Below, piece by piece: positions 1-11,512 of a DNA stretch of 64,000 nucleotides. Source of the DNA: Proteles cristata cristata. Taxonomy: Eukaryota > Chordata > Mammalia > Carnivora > Hyaenidae. The notes beneath the pieces were generated by a model. That model was not told the DNA's origin. It was given only the letters and a program-made list of their open reading frames with translations, and did no database searches. The stretch lies in contig JAESUZ010003105.1 in NCBI GenBank assembly GCA_017311185.1, forward strand, positions 186,001 through 250,000. The letters are read 5' to 3'. A program made the position numbers and the translations under genes. Numbering within the stretch: the first letter of the stretch is position 1; every line of letters starts with the position of its first letter.

Positions 1-568
1 ACTGCCACCCCAGGTAGGGGGAGGGTACCAGGAGACATGCCTGCTGGTAGAGAAGCAGCGTGAGGAAAGGTCACAGTGGGCACATTATTTTCTGGCAGGA
101 TGTGGGTGTGGGAGTTGGTGGTAAGGAGGGGAAACTTGAAGCGGGGAAACCAGAAAAAAAGATAGCAACTAGTTTTATAACAAGCAGAATGGTAAGAAGG
201 AAATTGGCTGACATCACTTCTGCTGCTACACGGAGCTGTTAAGGCTTTTTCCTTTTTCATGCCCCCAAAATTGTCAATATCAAACTTGTGAAAGAATATG
301 TGTTTCACAATTGTCATACCAGAATTAGACAGTTTCCCAGATCTGCACACAAGTCAGCAGATAGGAGTGATTCTGTTTCAAGTCCTTACAAATTTGGGTT
401 ATTACAAATTAAGAGAGCTGAGTCCTCTCTTTCCAGAGAAGTTCCTTTCTGCTATTCTTAAATTAGATTTTGTCTCTTGGGGACTATGTCCTTGATGATT
501 AGCACTTCCTTTCTGAGCTAATCTATATGTATGTTTTCCAGATGGTAATTTTGCAATATTAGAGATTT

Positions 569-728
569 GCTTCCCAAAGTGTGGTCCTCTGGCCAATGTG
601 TAGGTGTCACCTGAGTGAGAACTTGTTAGAAATATGGAATCTCAGGCACCCCCCCCCACCTCAGATTCAGAATCTGCATTTTAATAAGATTTCCAGGTGA
701 CTGACATGCACATTATAGTTAGAGACAC
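569..728 (+). repeat. MER5-type DNA transposon relic
   Basis: Matches the MER5A-like pattern from CCCAAAGTGTGGTCCTCTGG through GAACTTGTTAGAAAT and CAGATTCAGAATCTGCATTT to TTCCAGGTGA. The family assignment is from memory of the consensus. Confidence 0.7.
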
Positions 729-1164
729 GCCCCTCTCACCAAAGTAACAAATACAAACCAGGTTCACTCTGACCATAAGAGCTAGCTGGAGGTGCTTCTG
801 CACAAGTGTGAACACATGGACCCACCTGTACACCCAGACTCTCATTCAAGAATATCATCCTTCCCTATGAGCCCTCCTTCTGTTATCAGTGATCATTTGA
901 CAGCTAAACATTTTAGTTCTGTAGGCATGAATGATCAGAAACATTTATCAAGCAGTGGAAATATTGAATTTTGTGTACATAATGACTATGTATCTCTCAG
1001 ATTCCTCAAGACAGTCCCAATTTTATGTAATTTCAGTTTTTTTTTCAAGAGAGAACTCACTTTACTATATATTTTCACTTATATACATTCATATATTAGG
1101 GAAAAAAGCCTCACCAAGCCCAGTCCTTATATTCATGGCATATATATGAATGAAAATAGCTACT

Positions 1165-1271
1165 GACCTGAAGGAGTTCATTCATTACCAGGTATTCCTT
1201 GTCCTAGGTTCCATGGATATGGTGGCAAACAAGGTAATCAAAACCCTGCTCTCACTGGGTTTACATTCTGC

Positions 1272-1324
<53 letters not shown>

Positions 1325-1700
1325 AGAAAGTAATCCAATAAATACTAGTGTCAGATAATGACAACTGGTAGGAAGAAAATAACAAGATATAAGTGACTGA
1401 GGGTGCTACTTTAGCTCAGGCAATCAGGAAAGGTCTCTCTGAGAAGGTGTCCTTTGATCTGAACTCTGGATAGCCTTGTAAAGATTTGGGGAATAGCATA
1501 CAAGCCAGAGAAGTCTCAGGTGCGAAACTCTTGAGGCAAGAATGAGGCTAATGAGTTCAAGGAATGTGTCTGGAACTTAGGGAGCCAGGAAGGAACAAAG
1601 TGAGAGTGATGACAGTGAGGATTGCGTTTTATTTCAGTGGAATCCATTGGAGGGTAGTCTGGGTTTTGTTTTAAAATAGTTGGCTGGGTTGGCTGGATCT
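1165..1700 (-). repeat. L2 relic, antisense
   Basis: The L2 antisense order is visible: CATTCATT and precursor lines, GGTTTACATTCTGCTGG, GGTCTCTCTGAGAAGGTGTC, then GGAATCCATTGGAGGGT. An AG microsatellite has expanded inside it. Confidence 0.6.
1274..1321 (+). repeat. (GA)n microsatellite, about 24 units
   Basis: An uninterrupted GA/AG run of about 48 bp embedded in an L2 relic. Confidence 0.97.
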
Positions 1701-2454
1701 GCATGACTACATCCACTTTCTCTTTTCTGCCTACCTCCTTGGACTTTTGATCTTTGGTACATATTTTAGAGACTGCTGATCAGAGCTAGGGAAGAAACCT
1801 ATGGTCATGGGACAAAGGAAAGCTCTGTGAACCCATGATTCATCTTTCATGAGCAAAGTACCTGAAGACTAACCAGGTTTAAAAGACCAGGTAGACTAAC
1901 CCACTGCACATTTGTTTTACACATCCTGTGCCTTACTTATCCAGTTTTTTACTTATTTTCTAAAGGATGCAGTAGACCTATTTCTCTGCCTTTCGATGAA
2001 CCAAAAAAAGCTATCCTATCATAACCAGAATCTTGTTACTATGTCTTCCCTCAGACTTCTAAGAGGCAGTGTTTCTTCAAATGATAAAGGCTTGGATAGT
2101 CTTTCCATTTGTCCTATAAAGTGTTAAAGGAACAAGGTGATGACTAGCTAGAGTCTACCAAAATCTGCTTGGGTTTATCCTTCACTCAGCATTCAGGGGT
2201 CACCTTCCCTACTGGCATAGCCACTCACTGATAGCCATCTCACTGTATGGTGATATCATCCTCATGGGTATCCTCTGAGCCAACTCAGTGACCAGACTCC
2301 TGCTGTGTGCTTACTGAGCCCATTCTTTTTTTTTTTTTTTTTTTTTAACCTTTGTCTGGTTTGACAGTTTAGCAATCTTTTGGGTGCTCATTTCTCATTC
2401 TGAGAAACAGTGGTAGTTTCAGCCCCTACTCTTCTTAAAAAGTAGAATTTGCTC

Positions 2455-2670
2455 GGGGCGCCTGGGTGGCTTAGTCGGTTAAGCATCCGACTTTTGCTTG
2501 GGTCATGATCTCGCAGTTCGTGGGTTCGAGCCTCGCGTCGGGCTCTGTGCTGACTGCCAGCTCAGAGCCTGGAGCCTGTTTCAGTCTGTGACTCCCTCTC
2601 TCTCTGACCCTCCCCTGCTCACGCTGTCTCTCTCTCTCTCCTAGAAATAAATAAAACATTTAAAAAAAAA
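2455..2670 (+). mobile_element. CAN-SINE (feline, young subfamily)
   Basis: Full-length element with head GGGGCGCCTGGGTGGCTTAG, the GACTGCCAGCTCAGAGCC insertion and a CTCCTAGAAATAAATAAAAC tail. It is flanked by the duplication AAAGTAGAATTTGCTC on both sides. Confidence 0.95.
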
Positions 2671-3484
2671 AAAGTAGAATTTGCTCTAGGGTTGTGACTG
2701 TAAGGCATGCTGGGGCCCTTGGTGATGGGTCATCAGGGAGAAGACAAGGACAGGGCAGAGGAACCAACTTGATTTCAGCCTTGACCTCTCTCCATATGTC
2801 CAGGGGCCAGCAGTTATAGTATGCGTTCAAGAAGGCTTGGAACCCAGATCATTAACCTCCTAGGGATATAAATCTAGCTGGAGGGGCATGGCTTTTTTTT
2901 TTTAATGGAAATTTTCAAACACACACAAAAGTAGATCAACTAGTACAATGAACTCCCATGTGTACGCTCAGTTTGAACAGCCATTAAGTTTCTGCCTTTC
3001 TTGTTTCATCTGGCCCACTTCTCCATATGTATATTCCATTCCTAGGCCATTATCTGTGGGTTCACTCTGGGTTCCATCACCCTTTCTCATCATTTTCTTT
3101 CACAGTAGACACTTTCATCTGTCATAGCAGTAGAGTCTGGGGAAGAATAAGCTATTATTACAATAAGGGTTTCTGAATTACATGCTGCAACTTGACTATC
3201 CAGCATTCTGGAATTCTCAGCATCTGAAAGATGCCAGGCTGGCTTGTGTTTGGAGCACCAAAATTCAGCCATTTCTTTCTCATTAGAAAGAAATCTGATT
3301 ATTTTGTCACCAGATTTTCTTCAGCAGAAGCTGTGTATAGACTAAAAAGCTGCAAATTGTGGCGGCGGGGGGTGGGTGGGGGCAGTTTACAGTAAAGTTC
3401 TTTGAAGCTCCTGAAGGATTTGACAGTCGTGGCTGTGCAGCCATCACTTATAGCACATGCAAAGAGGCCAAGAGGCTGGAAGGT

Positions 3485-3955
3485 GACAAGACACAGGTGT
3501 TGGAGCCAGACAGAACTGGATTCAAATCTTTGCTCTAACAAATACCAATTGTGTGCTCTTAGTCAAGTTTCTTAGCCTTTCTGAACGCATCCCCTCATTT
3601 TATTTATTTTTTAATTTTTAAAAAATTTATTTCTGAGAGAGAGACACACACACACATCATGAGCAGGGGAGGGTCAGAGAGAGAGGGAGACACAGAATCT
3701 GAAACAGGCTCAGGCTCTGAGCTAGCTGTCAACACAGAGCCCGATGTGGGGCTTGAACCCAGAAACCGTGGGATCATGACCTGAGCCGAAGTCGGACACT
3801 CAACCAACTGAGCCACCCAGGTGCCCCACCCCTCATCTTATAAACTGTTAATAATCATTCCTATTCCTGTGAATATGAAATGAGGTAGAGGTTTCATAAG
3901 GACTGAGTGCCTAGAGCATTGTAGATGATCAGAACCTGGAAGCTATTATTATTAT
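3485..3955 (+). repeat. MIR split by a CAN-SINE
   Basis: The MIR core (GGAGCCAGACAGAACTGGATTC, then AGTCAAGTTTCTTAGCCTTTC) is interrupted at 3604-3828. It resumes with CATCTTATAAACTG and ends at TATTATTATTATCC. Confidence 0.7.
3604..3828 (-). mobile_element. CAN-SINE inserted in MIR
   Basis: Antisense element ending GCCACCCAGGTGCCCC. The target duplication is CCCCTCATTTTA at 3591 and CCCCTCATCTTA at 3829. Confidence 0.92.
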
Positions 3956-4206
3956 CCATTCATTTCAGTAGAGTAATCTTCCAGCTGTCTAGTGTGGCTC
4001 CTGAGTTCTATGTATGGATCATTTCCCAAGACCCATTTGGACCTGCTACTCACACCTCTCTTCCAACATCTTAGTGTTTTAAAAACAGTTCTGAAGGGTG
4101 AGATGCTTCATGCCAATCAAAGGGCAGGCTGTCATCACTACAAAGCACTTGGGAAATATCCCATGGAGAAGTTTCCTGAGCCCAGAAAACTTGTGCTATT
4201 CTTTCA

Positions 4207-4412
4207 AAAAAGCTTTTAAAACGTTTAGTTTTGAAAGAAAGAGACAGAATGTGAGCAGGGAAGGACCAGAGAGAGATAGAGACACAGAATCTGAAGTAGG
4301 CCCTAGGCTCTGAGCTGTCAGCACAGAGCCCAACATGGGCCTTGAACTCATGAACTGTGAGATCGTGACCTGAGCTGAAGTCAGACCCTTAACCAAATAA
4401 GCTCCCCAGACT
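4207..4412 (-). mobile_element. CAN-SINE, diverged
   Basis: An older antisense copy whose head has decayed to AAATAAGCTCCCCAGACTCC. Imperfect duplications AACTTGTGCTATTCTTTC and AATTTGTGCCATTCTTAA flank it. Confidence 0.85.
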
Positions 4413-4621
4413 CCTCAAATTTGTGCCATTCTTAATAAATTTGGCAGCTAGACCTAATAAAAAAAAGGCAACAGACTTCCTTGCCAAGTTTTCATGTTTT
4501 TGTATTTGACTGGAATCAGACAGGTTGGTCAACCAAATGAGAATCAGAATCTGATCAACCAAAGGGGATTTCTAAGCTTAGGCAGAACAAATACAGCCAT
4601 TTTTTCTGTGTGTGTTTGTTG

Positions 4622-4855
4622 GTCAGAACCAGATTCTGGAGCCAGACTGCCTGAGTTTGAAACCTGGCTCTTCTCTTTCCTACCTGGATCACTTTGGGCC
4701 ATTTGTGCCTCTACTTCCCTTTTGTTAAACAGGGCCTATGTCTAAGGGTCTGTTGTAAGGAGTAAATAAAACAGTCAATTTAAACATTGAGAATAGTGCC
4801 TGGCCTATAGTAAGCTCTCCACAAATATTAGCTGTTGTCATTAATATCACAGAGG
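4622..4855 (+). repeat. MIR element
   Basis: Near-complete MIR running from TTCTGGAGCCAGACTGCCTG through GGGCCATTTGTGCCTC to AATAGTGCCTGGCCTATAGT. Confidence 0.8.
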
Positions 4856-5242
4856 TAGTGTCAAACCGTGCTATGGAATGTTTCCTGTGTTCAAACTGCA
4901 GTGGCTAAGCAGTTCTGGTAAGAGAGTCTCATTCATTCTTCATTCATTTCACAAATATTTGATCTCCTACTATACCAAGTACTGTTCTAAATTATGAGGA
5001 TAATGCAGTGAGCAAAACAGTTAAAAATCACTGTCTGAGGAATTAGCATTCTGACCTTTTCTATGTGATGGTGACCATCTGGCCTTTGCTGGGCAGACCA
5101 GATGCACTGGGTATTTATCCATGACTTCTTTTAATTATCTACTGCTTTATTTGCATCACTTTATTCCCATACCATTACTCAGTTTTGTTTTGCACAACAA
5201 GCATTTATTCCTAAGTACCTAATATGTGTCATGGCATGTTTT

Positions 5243-5456
5243 TTTTTTTTTTAATATTTATTTCTAGGAGAGAGAGAGAGAGACAGCGTGAGCAGGGGAG
5301 GGTCAGAGAGAGAGGGAGTCACAGACTCGAAACAGGCTCCAGGCTCTGAGCTGGCAGTCAGCACAGAGCCCGACGTGGGGCTCGAACCCACGAACCGCGA
5401 GATCATGACCCGAGCGAAAGTTGGACGCTTAACCAACTAAGCCACCCAGGCGCCCC
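5243..5456 (-). mobile_element. CAN-SINE (feline, young subfamily)
   Basis: A little-diverged antisense copy with a TTATTTCTAGGAG tail junction and a GCCACCCAGGCGCCCC end. Perfect duplication TGTCATGGCATGTTTT at 5227 and 5457. Confidence 0.96.
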
Positions 5457-5474
5457 TGTCATGGCATGTTTTAA

Positions 5475-6100
5475 GCTGAATAAGAGTTGGTTTATGCTCA
5501 CAAGGGTCTGTGGCATTAGCATGGGCAATAGATTAGTGATCACAATACAGTGAAGTATGTGCTCTGATCAAAAAAGACACAGGGCATTATGGGAACACAG
5601 AGGAGAGGCATTAAAATTAAATGGTGGACTTAGAGAAAGCTTCCTGGAGAGGATGAACTCTGAAGGGTGATGTAGAATTAGCTCCAGAGGGTGTAGGTGC
5701 ATCAGGAGGTGAGGGGTGGGGGTAGTGGTGAGGGAAGGATGGGCTTTCTAGGCAGAGAGAGCAAGCAGAGAAGGCATGGGGGCCCAAAACTGCCTGAATA
5801 TTTGGAGAACTATGAACGGGTCATAAGCTGGGTTACAATAGAGGATGGGGGTAAGGAAATGGAATGAGAGGCTCATTACAGGTATGAGCCAGGTAATGAA
5901 AGGCCCTCTGCATTGCTCAGGAGTTTGAGCTTTTCTCATAAAGACTGTGGGGAGCCAGGGAAGGATTTGAGGCTTGGCAGTGATGTAGATATGATGAGAT
6001 GCTATAATGGAGTTGCTGCTTCATCAGCAGTATGGAGGATGATTTGAAGAGAGCCTGAAGGAAAGCAAAAAGACCAACTGTCCTGGTCAGTAAGCAGGAA
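5475..6100 (-). repeat. L2 relic, antisense
   Basis: Features include AAAGCTTCCTGGAGAGGATG, GGGCTTTCTAGGCAGAGAGA and GACTGTGGGGAGCCAGGGAAG in the order expected of antisense L2 3' sequence. Confidence 0.55.
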
Positions 6101-6479
6101 GGCCAGAACAGTCCCAGGAGGTGGTGGAGAAGGGCTCAGAATTTGAGGAAGTTGTTAAGAAGGATATGGGCTCTGCAGGGCTTGGTGAATGACTGGCCCA
6201 GTAAGGGAGCAGTGTTGTTGAGATTGTTGAAACCATAAACCACTATAAGTTAAGAGAGGGGTGAGGTCATCACTTGGAGTCGTCATAACTCCTTGTGTTA
6301 CTGTAAAAAGTTAAGCGAGGGAAAATGCATCTCACTGGAATGCTTGACGTAGTCATGAGGATGCACATGGCCTCTCAGCTCCTGGAGACCTTTGGAAGCA
6401 TGGAAATCATCTGTGTTGACTCACAGGTCAATGTTGTTTCACACAATTCCAGCCAAGTATATCACTGCATCTTCTAGTT

Positions 6480-6790
6480 CATTGGCTAATCCATTTTATT
6501 GATCAAATATTTATGAGATGCTTCTATGTGCTTTCATGGAGCTTACGTATTGGTAGGGGTGGGTGGAGGATGAGAGAATCATATGTTAAAGTAAACAAAG
6601 AAGATATTTTCAGGTAGAGGTTAAATGCTGTTAAAAAGAATGAAAGTGAAGCAAGAGAAAGGGCCTGGGTGGGTGTGTTGCTGGGAGTGACTTAGATACA
6701 GTAATCAGGGAAGGCTCTGTGAGGAGGTGAACCAACCTGGGAGAAGCATCCAAGAGAAGGACCCTGAGGCAGGGTCCTGGAATTGTGTGA
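6480..6790 (-). repeat. L2 relic, antisense
   Basis: Starts with an AATATTTATGAGATGCTTCT line and CATGGAGCTTACGTATTGG. It continues to CAGGGAAGGCTCTGTGAGGA and CCCTGAGGCAGGGTCCTGG. Confidence 0.65.
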
Positions 6791-6799
6791 AACTAGTTT

Positions 6800-8005
6800 G
6801 GTTGCCAGCCTTGTTTAAATCATCCCTCCTACCTGGATTGCTACAGGAGCTATCAGCTCCTGCTACTCACTGCTGTGCCTCTTCTCTGCCATTCTCAACA
6901 CTAGACAGAGCCATCCTTTTAAAAATATGAATGAGATCCTTTCTTCAGAATCTTCCCGTGCTTCCCTACATCATAATGAGTACAAGCTGAAGTACTCACA
7001 GTGGCATCAGGGCTCTCCCCAACCCAGTCTCCCTCTTTCTTTTGATTATGTCTCCTACTTCTTTCCCATTTGCTTCCTCTGTTCCAGCCAGAGTGGCCTC
7101 CTCCTGCTGCCTGAATATGTCAAACCTGTCCTCACCAAGTACAGCATGGGTTGTCCCTCACCTCAGGCCTTGGCTTCTCTGTCAAGGGTCCCCTAGACCA
7201 CCCTCAGATTTGAAGATTTGCTAGGAGGACTTATAGGACTCAGCATGTACTTATAGTCATGGTTATGACTTATTACAGTGAAAAGATACCAAGCAAAATC
7301 AACATGGGAAAAGTGCATGGGGCAAAGTCTGTTAGGAACCAGATGCAGGCTTACAAGATCCTCTTCCAGTGTAGTCCCATCAGATGATTCCCCCAGCAAA
7401 GGGTTGTGCCACTATTGTCAAATGTTGTCTTATCAAGGAAGCTCATTCGGGACTCAGTGCCTAGTTTTTATTGGGGGCTGGTCATGTAGGTAGCCTCTGC
7501 CTGGCATATAAAAGAATTCCATACTCCCAGAAAGAAAGCAGGGGTTTAGTATAAAACATATTGTTTGTACAAATGGCACAGTGAGTCATTCTTATCAGGG
7601 AATGGCAGGAACCCTCCTGATATTCCTAGATGGCACCCAAGGCCTAACTTTACAAACAGGCCTTGCAAGGCCAGAAGTCTCAGTCTTGCTATGTTAACAC
7701 TTCTGTACTGCGTGGATAGCAACCTTTTCAGTGAGTCCTTCTCTCACCATCCTACTTAAAATAACAACCCCTCACCAGCACTCTCTGCCCTGCCTTCCGC
7801 ATTTGATCTTTCTCCATAGCATTCATCACCAAGTAAGATATTATATAATCTACACATCTAATTGTTTATTGCCTGTGTGTCCTATTAGCATGTAATCTTC
7901 ATGAGGGCAGGGATTTTTGTTGCTTTGATTACCACCAAACCCCTAACACTTATGACAGTGTTTGGCACTTGGAAGATCCTCAGTAATATGTGATGAATGA
8001 ATTAA
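6800..8005 (+). repeat. L2 relic, sense, interrupted by an LTR-like insertion
   Basis: Sense L2 (CATCATAATGAGTACAAGCT, GTTCCAGCCAGAGTGGCCTC, CCTCAGGCCTTGGCTTCT) stops near 7190. It resumes at about 7736 with TGTAATCTTCATGAGGGCAG and GTGATGAATGAATT. Confidence 0.65.
7190..7735 (+). repeat. LTR-like insertion (ancient endogenous-retrovirus-type LTR candidate)
   Basis: A non-L2 block splits the L2 copy. Segments such as GGACTTATAGGACTCAGCAT, TTTTTATTGGGGGCTGGTCA and CATATTGTTTGTACAAATGG match my memory of an old mammalian LTR family. It shares its internal organisation with 35227-35830. The exact family name is uncertain. No viral coding sequence is present. Confidence 0.45.
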
Positions 8006-8219
8006 AAACAGAAAAAAACATGGCATATGTGGTTAGAACAAAGTGAGCCATGAAGAGAGGTAGGAGGTGTGGTTTCTGGACAGATGAAGTCAGAGCAGAG
8101 TGGGATCCTATGAGTCACATGAAGGGGTTCCGATAAACATATTTCTTAAAGTTTCACGACACTTTATAGAGTTGTCCAAAGTAGATCTTTACCAGTTTCC
8201 CAAATTCAGCTGACTCTAC

Positions 8220-8470
8220 TCTCTCTTCATGGTTGCATGTCTGATCCTTTTACTTTTCCATTTAGTTGACAAGAGAATTCAGTCTCCAATTCTGGTCAGT
8301 ATAATACCTCATGCTCTTCTGCCAAGAACTTATCACAGTTGTAATAATTGAATTACTGGTATAATTTATTTAGTAATCTGAGTTCTCCATTAGACTAAAC
8401 ATCATGGCTTGTTACCAGTATATCCTCGGTGCCTTGCCCAGAACTCCACAAACATTTGAATGAATGGTTT
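8220..8470 (+). repeat. L2 3' end, sense
   Basis: The TTAGACTAAACATCATGGCT, GGTGCCTTGCCCAGAACTCC and ACATTTGAATGAATGG segments fit the L2 3' end. Confidence 0.5.
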
Positions 8471-8658
8471 GCTCTTCTTCAAGATACAGGTGACCCTGGA
8501 CTAGGCTAGACTTCCTGGAGACCTTGAACTACCACAGAGCCTTCCCAGGATCCCCAGCTCTAACTCTCAGCCTAAGACCTGAATCAACAGCTCCCTAAGT
8601 TGTTCCAGGTTTGGGACACATGGTAGGCGAATATCAGCCTCACCATGACCTGGCTTCT

Positions 8659-8874
8659 TTTTTTTCTTTTTTATGTTTTTATTTATTTCTGACAGAGAGA
8701 GACAGTGTGAGCAGGGGAGGATCAGAGAAAGAGGGAGATACAGAATCTGAAACAGGCTCGAGGCTCTGAGCTAGCTGTCAGCACAGAGCCTGATGCGGGG
8801 CTTGAACCCACAAAGGGCAAGATCATGACCTGAGCCAAAGTCAGACGCTTAACCGACTGAGCCACCCAGGCGCC
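8659..8874 (-). mobile_element. CAN-SINE next to an MCF2L2 acceptor
   Basis: Antisense copy with a perfect 19-bp duplication TCACCATGACCTGGCTTCT at 8640 and 8875. Its second duplication ends 30 bp before the coding exon at 8924. Its poly-T tract followed by TTCTGACAG (ending 8695) resembles a 3' splice site. Confidence 0.96.
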
Positions 8875-8923
8875 TCACCATGACCTGGCTTCTGATGCTT
8901 GGTTGTGGACATTCACTTTGCAG

Positions 8924-9115
8924 GAGCCCTTGGAAAAGGCCCAGCTGCTTGCAATAATCGGGGATCAGCTCATCCAAAGCCACCACTATGCGGCAGACTC
9001 CATCCGACCCAGGTGTGTAGAGCTCAGGCACCTCTGCGATGACTTCATCAATGAAAACAAGAAAAAATATGACATTTTAGAAAAGTCCTTGGAGTTGCAT
9101 AGACAGCTGGACAAG
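8924..9115 (+). CDS. MCF2L2: MCF2L2 exon: spectrin-repeat region, first half
   Basis: This is an internal coding exon of the Dbl-family RhoGEF MCF2L2, an activator of Rho-type GTPases. It is 192 nt, exactly 64 codons, phase 0 at both ends. It runs from EPLEKAQLLAIIGDQLIQ to ELHRQLDK, with acceptor TTTGCAG before it and donor AAG|GTGAGC after it. The peptide is helical, with regularly spaced leucines and a charged segment (FINENKKKYDILEKSLELH), as expected of the spectrin repeat between the CRAL-TRIO and DH domains in MCF2, MCF2L and MCF2L2. It joins in frame to the exon at 11513. MCF2L2 is chosen over the paralogue MCF2L because of the nested antisense B3GNT5, which matches human 3q27. A CAN-SINE with its duplication ends only 30 bp before this exon. 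Confidence 0.9.
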
Positions 9116-9519
9116 GTGAGCACAGCAAAGCCATGACCATGATGTTTGCTAAATTTTCTGCAAAAACAGTCTTAATCATACTCATCCTCCCTGCCCTACA
9201 ATATTGCTGAGAGGATAACGTACTTCTTGTGAAACAGTGCTCCAGGGGCATTAAAAACTGTGCAGAGTTTAGGTCATAGAGGCATTGGAGGTAAAAGTCC
9301 CCCCACCATCCCACCATATCCCATTAGAATGAACTAACGTTCATTTTCCTCTGAATAGATCTGGACTTAGAGCATGTTTTGGCCTGGCCCCATGGGACAT
9401 TTCTTGATTCCCCTTCAGACAGAGAACCAAGCACTATATTTGAAAAGTGCTTCTCCTCATATATAGGATGAGATAATTAATCCTTTTAGAGAAGCTGAAG
9501 CTGAAGTAATAATGACCAA

Positions 9520-9690
9520 TATACATTCCTACCTACCATTTATTGAGTACCTACTAGGTTCCTGCCAGAAGCATAATTATGTCATCTATTTAATCCTCAA
9601 GACAACCTGTGAGGAAAGTATTAATGGCATTATTTTACAGAGGCAGAAACTGATATCCATCATGGTTAAGTCACAACATTGGTTCACAAC
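9520..9690 (-). repeat. MIR-type relic
   Basis: Contains TACCATTTATTGAGTACCTA, then TAATCCTCAAGACAACCTG and TTTACAGAGGCAGAAACTGA, as in antisense MIR. Confidence 0.6.
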
Positions 9691-9852
9691 ATTTAATACA
9701 TGAGAATCAGTTTGCTATAATTGCAGATTCTCTAATTTACCATTCTGGAGACTCAGATTCAGTAAGTCTAGGATGATGCCCAGGAATCAGTATTTTCACC
9801 AAGTTCCCAGGTGATTCTGGTGCAGATAGTACACCAGAACTCTGAGAAACTA
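9676..9852 (+). repeat. MER5-type relic
   Basis: Contains ACTCAGATTCAGTAAGTCTA and CCCAGGTGATTCTGGTGCAG, closing with CAGAACTCTGAGAAACT. It overlaps slightly with the preceding MIR call because both edges are decayed. Confidence 0.6.
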
Positions 9853-10345
9853 TGGAATAGGTGACTGCTTACGACTACACCTGGAGTAGCAATAGGGGAT
9901 TGCAGATTTAAAGTCAGAACTGCCAAATTCCAAACCCCAGGCTCCCTGGATTAGACAGCAACACTGTGTGCAGAGGGTTCACAGGGAATGGATGCATCCC
10001 CTGGTGCCCTTTAGCGGTGATCTCTGGAGCAGGTGCCTGGTCAGCAGGGGCAGTGATTTCTGGAGCCTTCTCTGTCAGCTGTTTGCAGGCAGCGTGTGGC
10101 TCAAGGCCATGAGTCAGCAAGCTCCATTCCCATAGCTGTTTCTCTCTGATGGCGGGGGGCACTCGCCCAGGCTGTTTACATGATCCCAATGCCAAAGGGA
10201 TTTTAATGTCAATGAAATACAGCTGTTCCAGAAGCAAGTGGCTCATAAGGACCTGGTGCACAGCCTGCCCTGTGTGCTAAATTCTGCAGTATCAGCTGAT
10301 GTTTTTCTCACTCCATTTCTGCTCTAGAGATAATACCCTAATGCT

Positions 10346-10346
<1 letters not shown>

Positions 10347-10384
<38 letters not shown>
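10347..10384 (+). repeat. (GT)19 microsatellite
   Basis: An uninterrupted GT run; a candidate polymorphic marker. Confidence 0.97.
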
Positions 10385-10385
<1 letters not shown>

Positions 10386-11512
10386 TGGGAGAGTATTTGG
10401 TGTGACTCTGCAGAAGACCCCAGCTTAATGTTTTCTGCAAATCTAGGTATGTTTGAAGAGAAAGTTTTCACATTATATATTAAAGCATGATTTCTATTAT
10501 TTTGAAAATCCAAAAATGTAGAAAGGAGGAGGAAAAAAGTTACTTATGAATATCTACACATCCCATTCCCCTCCTTATCCCTACACCTTGGTAATCATTA
10601 ATTTTTAAATATCTTTATTATGTTTTGTTATTCTAAAGGTAGTACACATTCAGTACTACTACTATATTTAGGGAATTTAGGGAAAAATAGCGAAACTTAA
10701 GTTGCCTATAATTTTCTCACTTAGAGATAATTGCTTTGAAGTACTCTCTTTTGTTCTTTTCTCCTGTATAGTTATTTTACGTAGCTCTTCAGGTCACATG
10801 GTAAATGAAAATGCAGATGTACTTGCACTGGCCCCATCTTTATACATAAATATTCAGGCAGCACAAGGGTCCCTGTCTTTCTGTTTAGGTCTTTAAAAAA
10901 TTAAATGGTTAGAATTCATCACATATCTGATTTCATCCCAGCATTCTGGAAAGTTTGAGTATATTCTCATGAATTGCAAAGCTTTGCATTCTTTGATGCT
11001 TCCCTAGGAAAGACAAATGCCAGTAAATGCAAACGCAGACAGAGCAAAGTAGTATTTTTGTTAAAAGGGATGTTCCCTTCTCTAGGAAGACCCAAGCCTA
11101 ATGGCTCATTTGTCACCCTATGCTCTTGTAACCAGTTAGGATGCAAAATGAATAGCCTAGAAGGTAAAACCAAAAAGTCATTGGTTACGTTTCTCAACAG
11201 TTATACCAAACTTAGGAATACCTAACTCTCTCCTTTTGGAGATGAGCAATCACTAGCAGTGGAAGAGAGAAGAATGTTTATACAATTCTTTTATACTGAC
11301 TGGATGACTTCCCTGAGAATTGGACAGATGTAAAATTAGTTTCGTTTTGTCCACCTTATAGTTGCATTGACAGAGGTTAGACCTTTGAAGTTTATCCTGT
11401 TCCATGACAATTTCCCGTTGTCTTAGGATCCTTCTAGACCACAGATGAGCTCAGACCTCCTGAGGGTTGTGGTCAGGCTGACTGCATAGGGCACTGTGTT
11501 TCTTTTGAAAAG

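Larger units (their letters stand above)
1..8923 (+). other. MCF2L2: MCF2L2 intron (upstream part)
   Basis: No exon with coding character was recognised here. The stretch ends at the acceptor TTCACTTTGCAG. It holds a MER5-type relic, an L2 antisense copy with an AG microsatellite, MIRs, five CAN-SINEs, an L2 sense copy split by an LTR-like insertion, and otherwise unique intronic DNA. Assignment to the MCF2L2 intron is inferred from the first recognised exon at 8924. Confidence 0.7.
9116..11512 (+). other. MCF2L2: MCF2L2 intron between the two 192-nt exons
   Basis: This 2.4-kb intron holds a MIR-like relic near 9520-9690, a MER5-type relic (9676-9852) and a GT microsatellite (10347-10384). 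The remainder looks like unique AT-rich intronic DNA. It contains no CAN-SINE. Confidence 0.8.

Noticed and set aside
2455..2530. tRNA-like sequence with box A and B motifs at this and about 30 other places.
   Set aside because: These are heads of tRNA-Lys-derived CAN-SINEs, lacking a complete cloverleaf and flanked by target duplications.
3604..3816. Recurring minus-strand open frames of the type MAQLVECPTSAQVMIPRFLG at many positions.
   Set aside because: All are translations of the CAN-SINE consensus, not a protein family.
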